Origin: Syngnathus acus
Lineage: Eukaryota > Chordata > Actinopteri > Syngnathiformes > Syngnathidae
Direction of reading: 5' to 3'
Length of the DNA: 64,000 nt
Assembly (NCBI RefSeq): GCF_901709675.1
Contig: NC_051102.1
Span: forward strand, 2,014,912 to 2,078,911
Shown here: positions 40,210-51,300 of the stretch, piece by piece
Position numbering within the stretch: position 1 is the stretch's first letter
How the letters are laid out: each line of letters starts with the position of its first letter
Notes under the pieces: generated by a model
Told to the model about the DNA's origin: nothing
Databases searched by the model: none
Seen by the model: only the letters and a program-made list of their open reading frames with translations
Program-made: the position numbers and the translations under genes

Positions 40210-43209
40210 AAAATCGATCGTGGAGCACTATATCGTGATGTATCGTGAATGAATCACAGCAGGCTTTAAGATATCGGCAAATATCGTATCGTGAGTCTTT
40301 GTATCGATATGATATCGTATCGTGACAAAACCCGCGATTTACACCCCTAGTTATTATGCATGTCCACAAAATAGAGGAAAATACTTACTGATCGATAAGG
40401 CACTATAACCATCAGTTGAGGAGCATCTACTCCGGTTGTCAAAGGGGGTCATGTTTAGAAACTGACTTTTCAGCCATGAGGCACGGTCCTCCTCAAAAGC
40501 CTTTTTCTGCAGGTGGAATGCAACAACAATTCCAATCTTGACCGTACATTTGAAATAAGTCTTTACTAAAAACAGTGCAAGTGAAGCGATTGGCAAACCT
40601 CTCGTCCGAGGCGGATAGCGGCCTCAGTGAAATAGTTTCTCTCCCTCTCAAAATTCCTTTTCTGCTCCTCAAATAGCCTCCATTCCTCTTTGAGCCGCTC
40701 CTTCTCTTCCAGAGTGTAGCAGTCACTAAGGAGCCCGGCCGTCTCGTCGTCAAATGACCCGTTCAGTTGTTGCTGCAAAGCGCCCAAGGAGACACGCCTA
40801 CATTTTATGATAACCGACAATATCTGTATTTGTGCTGCTTACAATCTGTTATAATCGTGACCTGGAGGAGTTGCTGCTGTGTGTGAATGAACTCTTTGCA
40901 CTGCTGCACTTCGCGCCTCATCCTCTCCATCTCGTCCTCGTGGGTTTCCCTCGGGATCACCTCCTTATTGGACTCTACCTGATTTTTAACTTTGGATCGG
41001 GGTAAAATAGAAATGGAATAAAAATAAAATATTTTGGAAATCAACCAAGTTGAGTTTGACTTGAGTGTTTTGGTTACTTTCAATGTTGCATACCTTGGTG
41101 GTCCAATTTCTCCATGTGGCTCCTCACTTTCCTCCATTGTTGGCGAATACTGTTGGTGAGCTCCTCCCTCGCTGGGTCACATGACCGGTCCAGTATTTCC
41201 TTACTGGAGTCACCTGTCTTCTCCTCCCCATCAGAATCCAACTGAGACACAGAGAATCAAATAGTTGTGTTGAGTGTTTATTTCTAACAAGTTAATCTTC
41301 ACAATAAAAATGACAAGGTGAAGCACTAACTGTGTTTTTACCGCAATCAGCTAACAGTTAGCATAGCATCTTCCATTTCTTTATAGTTTGTCGTTCAAGT
41401 TGGCCTGTGCAACTACGACTCTTATAAGTCAATCTTGGGACTGCAACAGATTTTTTGTTTTGGGGAGGAGACATCTGACAGTGATGTGTTGAGTCTAACA
41501 CTATAAAATTCAGTTAAGAACTTGAAAATCTTACAAGTAGACTATTTCAGTGACTTTTTTGTGGCACACCTACCGCCTCTTTGCTGTCATCAGTGCCTGC
41601 TCCTCTGCATGGCACCTGGCGTGGACTCAACATGTGTACCATTTCTTTTTTCATCTGCTGTAGGACCTTCTTTAGCTCTGCATTCTCCAGCATCAGTGAC
41701 CGCTGGCTGGCTTCGTAGTCACGCAACATGGACTTATACATCTGCCCTTCGTGACTGCACAAGGTAAATATGTATCCATTTGATATAACAACTTTGTCAA
41801 AATGTCACAAAGATGGTTTCTCCCCATACCTGGCTGTGACTTTGGCGGTCTTCCAGTGGCTCCTTTTGCCGTCTGCTCGTCCAATGCAATTCAGCACGTC
41901 AATAGCTAATTGTGACAAAAAACATATATTTTCCCGTTACAGTTTGAAGCGTTTTACAACAGCTGTAACAAGCTCCACAAAATTTCAGTTCGAGCACACA
42001 GTTTCCAATTTAGCATCGGCTTATGTGGGACAGCTCAGTGGCCAAGTGGTAGAGTGTCTGCCCTGAGACTGGAAGGTTGTGGGTTCAAACCCCAGCTGGG
42101 TTATACCAAAGACTATAAAAATGGGACCCATTGCCTCCCTGCTTGGTACTCAGCATTAAGGGTTGGAATTGGGGGGTAAGATCACCAAATGATTCCCAGG
42201 CACAGCTCCGCTGCTGCTCACTGCTCCCTTCGGGGATGGGTTAAATGCAGAGACAAATTTCACCACACCCAGATGTGTGTGACAATCATTGGGTCTTTAC
42301 CTTTTTTTTTTTTTATGATATTCAAAACACACAACATATGTGGAATAAAATAATGTAGTCACCCAATTTTCTATCTCTTCTGTCCACAAGTAGCTGACTG
42401 AGACGTTCCTTGAGCTTCGCCGACTCTCTCTCTTTCCTCTTGGCATCGTGGTTGTACTGCGACGCGCGGCTGGCAACTATACTGTGAAGCTTTTGGACCT
42501 GCAGTCACACCATTTGTCAGTATTACAATCTGACCAATAGGAGTGCAGCGGGTCATCGACCTCATCTTTCTCAGTCTTCAGGCAACTTTGTAGAGTCTTG
42601 ATTTTGAGTTGAAGCTGCCTTTCGGTTTCATGTAAACCCGATTTCTCCCGAATGGACAGTTCAAGCTGATCCTGGTGGGAAACATGACAATTATAGCGCG
42701 ACTGACTCAAAGAATTGAATACGTTTTAAAAAGACACAAAGGACCAGACACACTTGCCCTAAGTCTTGAATTGCTCATCTGCATGTGATCCAAGGTGCTG
42801 GACCTCTTGTACTGCTCTTTCTCAAGCTCCTCCAAACTGGCCAGGGTGCGCCTGTGGATCTGCAGCAGCTCGAAAGCAGCGTTCAAAGCGGGCACTGCGC
42901 TGAGGCCTGCGGCTCCTGCTGATCTTAGCTCCATGCATGAGGAGAGACCCAGGGAGGAGAACTCCTATGTGTGAGTGTGTGTGTGTGTGGGAGGGGGGGG
43001 TGGTTTCGGGGAGAAATAGCTCAACTTCTACAGCACACCACTTCTAACTTGAACCAAAACAATTCATACAGCTCTTGTACTCATACCTGATTGATGTAGG
43101 AGATACACTGCGGGATGTTGTCATCTGTGCAAAAGACTGTGAGCAGATTGTAGGAGTTCTTAAACGAAGGCTGCAGTGACACAAGGTTGTTCTGTCTTGA
43201 CGGGGACAT
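39070..43209 (-). CDS. ssx2ip: SSX2-interacting protein (ADIP/Msd1), 12 coding exons
   Basis: Exons 43209-43087, 42964-42758, 42671-42561, 42498-42363, 41905-41830, 41754-41574, 41241-41094, 40989-40862, 40772-40599, 40506-40389, 39499-39340 and 39220-39070 join in frame to 570 residues (human 614). Diagnostic stretches: [28 protein letters not shown]-like [34 protein letters not shown] with [45 protein letters not shown] and FTEAAIRLG. Much of the protein is coiled coil. In vertebrates it is a centriolar-satellite and spindle-anchoring protein and binds afadin and alpha-actinin; that is family knowledge. The intron after exon 2 appears to start with GC (G/GCAAGT at 42757-42756), a known rare donor class. 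Introns hold a hAT MITE (39572-40349) and a SINE (42031). The human N-terminal extension of about 27 residues is not seen. Confidence 0.94.
39572..40349. mobile_element. Non-autonomous hAT element with BED-domain remnant
   Basis: Ends TAGGGGTGTAA and TTACACCCCTA are inverted repeats, flanked by a perfect 8-base duplication GTTATTAT (39564-39571 and 40350-40357), the hAT hallmark. Just inside both ends are many ATCGAT/ATCGTATCG motifs. On the plus strand a short frame from about 39820 (MASVQEDEE, then [13 protein letters not shown]) recalls the start of a ZBED-type hAT transposase and stops after about 35 codons. It lies in ssx2ip intron 10. A poly-A-like run sits at 40176-40210. Confidence 0.88.
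42031..42300 (+). repeat. tRNA-derived SINE, copy 2
   Basis: Same family as the copies at 1573 and 48957: A box GTGGCCAAGTGG, B box GGTTCAAACCC. The body is shorter by an internal deletion of the CCCCTCTCCCCCAGGGGATG part. It ends at a T-run (42303-42313). It lies in ssx2ip intron 4, antisense to the gene. Confidence 0.85.
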
Positions 43210-44829
43210 CGTCACATGTGAAATGCTAGAGATCTCATAGGCTCCTGATGAAACAAATCCCAAAATGGCATTAAATCTGGAGTATGACGTGGGCTGCTGA
43301 TCTAAATGGAGAGCGTGAATATGGGTCACCCTCCAATTTAAAAAAAAAAAAAGAAAAAAAGACAATTCGAAGTGCTCAGAAGAGGAAAATTACCCATAGA
43401 CGCGTCTCCTGTCGCAGTTGTCCACCACTCTCCCATATCACCAACGCATGAGGACACAAGGATGCTAGGTCACAAGTTATCAGCCACAGAGGATTAGCAG
43501 TCAGCTGGTGGATCACAAGCTCCCCCTGGATGCTCTGTGTTGGGAGCATGAAGCTGTGAGATGGAGTGGCAAAGGATAATCTGGACAGAAGGGTTAGGAA
43601 GTATAGATCATGGCAGATTAAATGGCAGATGTGCACCAGACAGGGATGATTGGGGTTTTAAAGTAACAAAAAAAAAGGTACAATTCAGCCCCAAATGGTC
43701 ATCAGCAATCACCGGGCAAATGTAGCATTCCCACTAATGAATCCAACATGCATCTTATTGAAATATGGAAGGAATCCATCACACCTGGAAAAAAACCTCA
43801 TGCACTCTACAGAGAAAGGCTTCAGGCAATATTTTAACATATTCAGATTAAGATCATCAGAACTATGTCGCAGATCTGCTAACCACTGTGCTACCAGAGC
43901 AAGAAAATATTCAAGCAATACTGTGTTTTTAATACTCTGTCTTCAGTGTCGTAACATTAAGATGTCTTACATTGAACCAGCCATACACTCCTGTTATACT
44001 GCTAAACCTGTGCTCACATGTCCAGCGCGATATGTTGAGGAACAATGGGAAAATTCAATATTACGAATCAAGCGGTTCCCTTCAAAGAAGTTTTTAAGGC
44101 AAACAACTGCAAGCAGACCTGTTTTCTCGGCGCAGTGTTGGTTGTGAAAGTTACATTTTTACAGCATTCGAGAGCGAAGAAAAAAACATACTCTTTGGTT
44201 ATCTCTGGCAAACAGTCGGGGAACACCCAAACGCAACTCACAGGAGCCTCACCTGGCGAAAACGCTGACGACAGCCAGGCTTCGCTTTGAAGAAGATTAT
44301 CAAAAAGTTACAGGACACCAAACAACACTGAACGGCATGTAAAGAGTGCAAATAATCTGAAATATTTGAATTATGTAACGCAAAGCCAAGGTCTTAAAAT
44401 CCTGGCATATCTCCATGAGATCATGGGTTCGGTGTGACAAGCCCAAGGCGAACTACTGAATAGTGAGAAAACGCCCGTCAACGTGAAACCAACCTAAAAA
44501 ATATGCACAGACCATAACAACATAATTGAAATAAATGAAATAATAAAGATGCAATTATAGTTTTCGTCAATTAGGGGCAAAATGACACACAGACGGACTT
44601 ACCACTGCAGACATTAAAATGGGTCAACAATTGAGACAAAGTACCGGTAAACTCCAAACGAAACAACGACAAAGTCTGAGTCTGTTCTTTAAATTGTCAA
44701 AAGACCACCACGAATGTTCTTGATAAATGAGCGAACTGTGCAACGGTAAACCGCAGCACATTCCATGTTTTTAAGTCTCAAGACCGATTGCCCCGAGCCA
44801 AACACTATAATGTTATTGGCGGAGCAGTT
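43210..44829. other. Upstream of ssx2ip coding start
   Basis: Probably contains a non-coding first exon and intron. A 150-residue frame at 43695-44147 (+) and an 86-residue frame at 43376-43636 (-) resemble nothing I know. Confidence 0.4.
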
Positions 44830-44916
44830 GCCAGGCGACCAATGCGCTATCCGCTCATTGGTTAGGACGATTATGCAAATAAGAAAAGGTATCAGGTGCA
44901 ATGCAATGACGTCATG
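44830..44916 (-). promoter_or_regulatory. Candidate ssx2ip promoter elements
   Basis: Clustered here are a CCAAT box and its inverse ATTGG 23 bases apart (44839-44862), the octamer ATGCAAAT (44873-44880) and a perfect CRE palindrome TGACGTCA (44907-44914). The gene they serve is inferred from position, about 1.6 kb upstream of the ssx2ip ATG. Confidence 0.45.
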
Positions 44917-44995
44917 GAGAAAGTAGCGACACTACGCGTATCGTCCTCAGGTTGGCGTCATAATTTTTTTTAGCAAAGTTTTATTTTTTTTTGTT

Positions 44996-45245
44996 TAACT
45001 TTAATGTGAGAATACAGAAATACATTGTTCAGTGTGCAAAGATAAAAAGGTTCTAAAGATTATATTTAGAAACAATTAAATTTTAGAATAAGAATATTAA
45101 AATAGTAATTCGCTTAATTAATTTTAATAACGTGAGAGTACAGAAATTCATTGTTTATTGTGCAAGGATCCTAAAGGTTCTAAAGATTATATTTAAAAAA
45201 ACAAGATATTAGAATGAGTATGTTAAAATAATAATTTGTTTAATT
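44996..45245. repeat. Diverged 125-bp tandem duplication
   Basis: The unit beginning TTAACTTTAATGTGAGAATA and containing GGTTCTAAAGATTATATTTA recurs about 124 bases later with roughly 15-20% change. No coding potential. Confidence 0.7.
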
Positions 45246-45871
45246 TGAAGGAACCAAACAGTTTTATGCAACCTTAAAATTGCCAGTGTTTAATTGATTC
45301 TATTTTATCATTGATTTTATTTATTAGAAATAATTTTAACAGCTTCTCCTAACCAAATAGAATGACTTAATTCATGGATAATATGTAACCTGCCTTTTAA
45401 GATATACAATCAGTAATCTTTATGGCAGATATATAATTTCCAATAAACATATGTACGTAGGCGTTTGTTTCAAGGGCCACACGGTTAAAATTGATAGAAC
45501 AGCGCTCTCTGTTGGCTAATAATAGGTAGTATATTTTTCATGTCTGAAGTTGCTGGTCTCACCCTCCAGAGAAGGCGTCAGACATTTTTCTCCACCGGGG
45601 TTAAAGGGTTCTTGACCAATACAAATATGCATATTCCATAATTACATCAAGCCATTAAAATATGTTTGGGGAAAAGAAAATACAATTAAAACATTGATAT
45701 TTTTCTAACAGAATTAAATTAGAAAATTGCCAAAGTGACTTTTCCCCCCTCAATTTACAACACTGACATTTTTTTTTGTTGATCAAATCGAACAGTTTAC
45801 AAGCAGTTTAAAAATGGGTTTAAAAGAGGTTTCAGATAGCTATTTTACATCATATAGAAGAGGTTGCTGAG

Positions 45872-46969
45872 CTACACACAGAGTTCATCCCCGCTTGACA
45901 GAGATGTGATCACCAGACGGCTACGATGCCCGCTTGCGTTGCCTGCGCCGCCACCATCGCCGCCACCATCGCCCTGACGCCAACACCCCATCATCTTCTT
46001 CAAGTGGCGTTTAAACTTGGAGCCCACTAGCACGTAGAAGATGGGGTTAAGGCAGCAGTGCGAGAAGGCCAACAGTCTGCTGATGTGAAAGATGAAGTCC
46101 AGAAGGTTGTGGCTAGTGCAGTGCCTCGCCAGAGTTTCAGAATCCACAGGCCTCTGAGGCCAAAAACGGAAAGATTTAACAAAGATTGTGACATTATAGG
46201 GAGCCCAGCCCACAAAGAAAAGAAGCATGAGAGTGAAAATCAACTTTAAAGTTTTGTTTTTGCGTCTTCTCGCTGGAGTACGAAGTAGTCTGCATATGAT
46301 CTGACAGTAGCAGCAGAGAAACACGCCTGAGATGAGGCAAAAAAGAAAGTTCTGCTGGTAGATTCCCCACAAGCTGCTGGCGGATTCTGTATATTCGCAG
46401 TAACTCTCACCACTATGCTCCACGATGGTGGTGAGGACAAAGGCTGGGACAGCCACCAGGATGCTGGTGCCCCAGATGAGCATGCACGGCAGCAGGCTCC
46501 AGATACCTGCTGCTGACACGAGGCCGGACAGGGGGTTGATAACAGCAGCGTGGCGCTGGGCCGTCATGGCGATGAGGAGTAGGCCGCTGCTGGAAAATCC
46601 CACGTTGAATACGTAGCTCACCAACTTGCATGCGGTTTCTCCTAGAGCCCAGCCCCAGGCGTGGTAGTAGGCCCAAAATGGCAGCGCCGTGGCAAATAGG
46701 AAGTCAGACACAGCCAGGTTGACGATGAGGGCGTTGGTGAGGGTTTTGACATTCTCGTACTTGAGTACAATTGCCACCACCAAGCCGTTACCCAGCAGAC
46801 CAAAGACTGCCACTAAGGAAAAGAAAAGAGGACTGGAGACCTTGCTAAAATGTGCCAGGGTGCTTGCATTACACATTTCATCTGGGTAGTCTTCATCATA
46901 ATTATATGTCCAGTCAGAGGTTATTGGTGGTCTTGCTGTGATAGTGGGGACTTCTTCAACTGCAGCCAT
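45872..46969 (-). CDS. xcr1: XCR1-like chemokine receptor, single exon
   Basis: 365 residues with seven membrane segments. The N-terminus is acidic and Tyr-rich (residues 19-31, Asp-Trp-Thr-Tyr-Asn-Tyr onward), as in chemokine receptors with sulphated tyrosines, with an N-glycosylation site at Asn34. TM2 has LIVNLAVSDFLFATALPFWA, TM6 WAPYN and TM7 CLNPIFY. Cys114 and Cys191 form the usual extracellular bridge. Closest by eye to XCR1: SYCEYTE with IYQQNFLF in loop 2/TM5, and ISRLLAFSHCCLNPIFYVLVG. The DRY position reads Gln-Arg-His (138-140); mammalian XCR1 also departs from DRY (His-Arg-Tyr). Linkage to fyco1 supports XCR1. XCR1 binds XCL1 and marks cross-presenting dendritic cells in mammals. 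Teleosts have several XCR1-like genes, so strict orthology is not certain. Confidence 0.85.
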   Translation of the reverse strand: MAAVEEVPTITARPPITSDWTYNYDEDYPDEMCNASTLAHFSKVSSPLFFSLVAVFGLLGNGLVVAIVLKYENVKTLTNALIVNLAVSDFLFATALPFWAYYHAWGWALGETACKLVSYVFNVGFSSSGLLLIAMTAQRHAAVINPLSGLVSAAGIWSLLPCMLIWGTSILVAVPAFVLTTIVEHSGESYCEYTESASSLWGIYQQNFLFCLISGVFLCCYCQIICRLLRTPARRRKNKTLKLIFTLMLLFFVGWAPYNVTIFVKSFRFWPQRPVDSETLARHCTSHNLLDFIFHISRLLAFSHCCLNPIFYVLVGSKFKRHLKKMMGCWRQGDGGGDGGGAGNASGHRSRLVITSLSSGDELCV

Positions 46970-47982
46970 TTCTACCGAGGTGAGAAGATGACATTAAGTT
47001 AGGTCCAAAGGTATTTGGACACCGTCTGCATACAACGGATTCTATGGGTACATCTGACAATAAAGTCATAATGTTAGAAGACAAGTATAATATTAATATA
47101 CATTAATTCACACAAAATAGCATTAATCTAAATGAGAGAAAGTAGAAAGTCCCATTTAAATAGTCTTCATGTGTTACCAAAAAACCCAAGTAATATCCAT
47201 TTATTAACACTATTACCACATTTAAAAAGTGTAAAAACCTTCATGAAACATCCCTCATTAAATGATAAAATAATGTCAATAATATCGTACCTGCACAAAT
47301 GTACTGCACGCACCGGAGTCTTGGTTATGTTTCCCTAATTTGACCCACAAAGCTGTGAACATCAATTTCACATGCTCGACACCCACCTTGGAGTTTCCCC
47401 GCTATGGTTTTTAAACTATATATATATATTCTCTACAATTTTTTAACATAAAATGTGACGCTCCCATAAACAGTATTGTTGTTTCTTGTGCGAGTTATAA
47501 ATATATGTAAAAAAATAAACAGTTTTTTTTCCGTACTGTTTCTTCATTCCAAGATCGAGTAATAATACATTATAGTTTAATAATTTTGGATCACATTTTC
47601 TTTAACTCTTCATTTTTACATTTGAGAAGACATAAGTTTCAAGTTTTTTTAAAGCGACTTTTAAGTTGTTGTTTTTTTAATTTCCTAAACATTCCTTTTA
47701 GTTGTTTATTTATGTCTCTCAACCAAACTTGGGTGTTTTTTTTTTTTTTTTTTTTTAGACCCTCGGTCATCCCGGTTGGTCAGTGTTTCCTGTCAGTCAT
47801 GCAATCATACCCGCCCCCTATCAGGGGCAGGATTCCGTCTGAAAACAATATTGTGTAGTGGTCGCTAGACTATTTCACCTCAAGTAAGTCTGATTTTATC
47901 AATGTTTCCGAGCATGGGTATTTTTTCCGCTCTCTTTTACCACCATCTTGACCGCCAGGTCGACTGTTTAAAAATTTTCAGC
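46970..47982. other. Intergenic, xcr1 and fyco1 head to head
   Basis: AT-rich; no gene seen. Probably includes an upstream non-coding exon of xcr1. Confidence 0.5.
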
Positions 47983-48034
47983 ACCCGGAAGTGGAGAGTC
48001 AATAGCAGGTGGCTGTGCTAAAAATAGCATTGGT
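47983..48034 (+). promoter_or_regulatory. Candidate fyco1 promoter and non-coding first exon
   Basis: ACCCGGAAGTG at 47983-47993 is a good ETS-factor site, common in TATA-less promoters. It is followed by a possible first-exon donor (TTG/GTACGT, 48032/48033). The next acceptor is at 48324-48325, 12 bases before the fyco1 ATG. Confidence 0.45.
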
Positions 48035-48337
48035 ACGTCTCCTCCATTGACGCATTGATGTCACGTTTATAGAGGCTCATAAATGACATAAAAACATTGA
48101 CGGAACAGCTAAGCTATTGCAAAAGCTGCTGGTTATATGGCCTGCGTTGTCTTAATTGCCGCTTGTCAGCAGGGGAACTCTGCTGAAAAGTAAACTACTT
48201 AACCCACAGTAGCTGCTCAGTCTGACGAACTTACTTAGTGTCTTTCAGGTTACAAAAAGACAGAGCATTATGGTGTGTTGTATTGTTTGGAGTAACAACG
48301 TTTCTTTGTGAAATGTCTCTTGCAGAACTGGTCCACA

Positions 48338-51300
48338 ATGACCTCCTCAGGCTCATCAGTTGGCCAAAATCAGCTGCATAGGATCATCAGAGATCTCCAT
48401 GGTAAAAAAGATACACACAATCTGCGCCAGGTTTCTGTTAAGATATATTTATTTTTGTGGTGGTAGTCTGCATTCTGCAAAACATTCCTGTGTGGTTAGC
48501 ACATCTGCCCCGCAGTTGGGCTGGGTTTTGAATCACTACTTGAGCCTCCCTGCATGGAAGACCCAAAAGTGCAGAAATGAGATCCTACATTAAAGGGTAC
48601 CTTTGGTCAACCTGTGTAAGGCAGGCACTGATTTAGTATAAAGTAAATGTACAATATCAAAAAAGAAATAACATAACACCTCTTAGGGACAAGAGATATA
48701 TAGCCTGAAACATTGCCGTTTGACCGGCACTTTTGCTGCCTGGGGAAGAAATATGGCGCCCCGGATATGACGTCACCAAGTTGATTCCGTTTTGTACAAA
48801 TCAGCTTCCAAACATTTACTTAAAAGACCAATTGATCATAGCCGTTACTAAAATCACTTAACAAGAAACTGACTTCCCTGGCAAAATGCGCTTGTCCGCC
48901 ATGACAGGAAACCAATGTAAACAAACCACAATAATCGCCCAGTAATTTATCAAAACCAGCTCAGTGGCCTAGTGGTAGAGTGTCCGCCCTGAGACTGGAA
49001 GGTTGTGGGTTCAAACCCCGGCCGGGTCATACCAAAGACTATAAAAATGGGACCCATTGTCTCCCTGCTTGGCACTCAGCATTAAGGGTTGGAATTGGGG
49101 GGTTAGATCACCAACTGATTCCCGAGCGCGGCACCGCTGCTGCTCACTGCTCCCCTCTCCCCCAGGGGATGGATTAAAATCACACGGGGATGGGTTAAAT
49201 GCAGAGGACAAATTTCACCACACCCAGGTGTGTGTGTGTGACGATCATTGGGACTTTAATCTTTTAAAAATAGGGGACCAAAACTGCTTGTCACAGATAC
49301 ATACCTGTCTCAGAACGGCAATGTTGTGTCTCTGGGATCTCTTTTCATGACGCTGCTGCCTTTTCACATCAGTTTTTACGGGCAAAAATTGTTGGCACTG
49401 CCCAGGGATGAAGACGTTTTTTCTCTTTCAAAGCAAGGGTCCTGTTAATCACATCGGCTGCGAAGCAATTCTCGTCAAAATGTTCCTCACAAACCACGGA
49501 ATTACTGCCAAAAGGGAAAGTTTTCATCGTGTGACCTGTTCCTAGATTGTGCAACCATTGTTTACAGATCCTTTTACGATCATAATTGCTTGGCATTGGC
49601 ACACGGAAGAAGTGTTTGTCTTTGTTTTTCCGTTTGTTATTATAACATCCGAATGCTTTACACTGCGCCATGTTGCGTGATCCACAATACTACTGACACC
49701 CACTGAATCCGTGCTCCGTGACCCAGCCCAGATTCTCCCGGAGTTCATTGCCTGCACCAACGCTGGGGACGAGATTGGAGCCAGCCAAGATGCTATCAAA
49801 TTGCTGACGTCACGCAGCTGCCTGATCCGGGCCACAAACTAAGCAACATGGATGCTCCCAGTATTTCCATGTCACACTTACTAAAAGCCATTTATTTCCT
49901 ACATGAGTTGCTTTTTTTAAATAAACTTCAGGGATTTGATTAAGCCATATTCGTAGAATAGAAAAGTGTTAACATTGCTAATGACTAAAGGTACCCTTTA
50001 AGCCAATTTTGGTGGTGGTCCTATCAGAGGACGCAAATGACAAAGCAGTGATTATTTATATAATATACAATACAAATCTTTATGCATAATAATACCAAAT
50101 CAAAATATGCATGGAGAATGCACAGATGCAGTCTACAAAAACAACTGTAGAAAAATCACAGCAAAGTCCAGTAATATAATAAAAATATGAAAATTATACA
50201 GATATAAACGAATCCAAAAATCTTGGATACAGGTAAAGTGAACCGCAATAGAGTCAGAAACAACTGTATTTTGTTTTCTTTTTAGCATTCTTTGTAAGAA
50301 ACAGCAAACATATATGATGCCTTTTCTTTTTGTTAGATGCTGTTTTTCAGCTGAGCCAAGAGCACAAAGACCTCGCCGAGCCCGTGACCGACGACAGCAC
50401 CAACCTGCGCAAGTTTTTCTACAAACTCGAATACCTGCTACAGGTACGATACCTGATAATCATAATGAATAATATTGAGAATCGACAGTAGTATAATACA
50501 ACACTGTATGATTTTCAGTTTGACCTGAAGGAGAAGACAACCTTTCTTGGCCAGAGAAAAGACTACTGGGATTACTTCTGCGACTGCCTGATTAAGATCA
50601 AGGGCGTTAATGATGGCATCCGTTTTGTAAAGTCTATCCCCGAGGTAATCCCGCTCTGCAACACACACATGCGCACACCTGAGACGCTGTATGCCGTGTG
50701 CGACGAGCACGGACGCAAATACGCAGAGCGTATTATCATGTAACTAATCCCTCGGTCAGTCACTCTGGACCGATTCATTTACCTTCTTTCACCCACGACT
50801 CATCTTCATTCCTTCCTTTCTTCGCTTGTTCCTTGGAATTCACAGCGGTGAGCAACTCAGTATCTTAAAAATACGGTATTAAAATGATGAAGTGCACTCG
50901 GCTAACTTTGTTATATTTACTATTTAGTTTCTTCATTGGGTTTTATTGGAAACAATTTTTTTTTGCCTATTTTAATTTTATTTTGTCATTTTATTGTCAT
51001 GTCTAAAGGGAAATAAAAATTTCACACTGCTTTTTATTTTTATGTGTTCTCAGTTGAAAACCTCATTGGGCAAAGGAAGAGCCTTCATTCGCTACGCGTT
51101 GGTTCATCAACGACTTGCCGACACACTCCAGCAGTGTCTCATCAATGAGAAAGTCACAAGGTGAGTAGTGTTTATATTTTTCAAGGAAGCGTGACTTCCT
51201 CTTTTTGATTTGTGACTTGGTTCTCCTTTCAAGCGAACATACACCTCCTTTCACCCGTACCACCATTACTCACTTCCCACTCTGGAATTAGTGCATTTAA

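Larger units (their letters stand above)
48594..49997. mobile_element. Kolobok-type DNA transposon relic
   Basis: TTAA flanks both ends (48590-48593 and 49998-50001), the target site of Kolobok and piggyBac. Ends are inverted repeats AGGGTACCTTTGGTCA and, from the right, AGGGTACCTTTAGTCA (15 of 16). Inside, a THAP-domain frame (49369-49671) is in keeping with Kolobok, whose transposases carry a THAP domain. A SINE (48957-49262) interrupts it. No catalytic domain remains. Confidence 0.8.

Noticed and set aside
43695-44147. 150-codon frame upstream of ssx2ip
   Set aside because: No recognisable domain or splice context; probably chance in non-coding DNA.
49369-49671. A host THAP gene nested in fyco1
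   Set aside because: It lies within TTAA-flanked inverted ends and stops right after the finger, so a transposase remnant is more likely.
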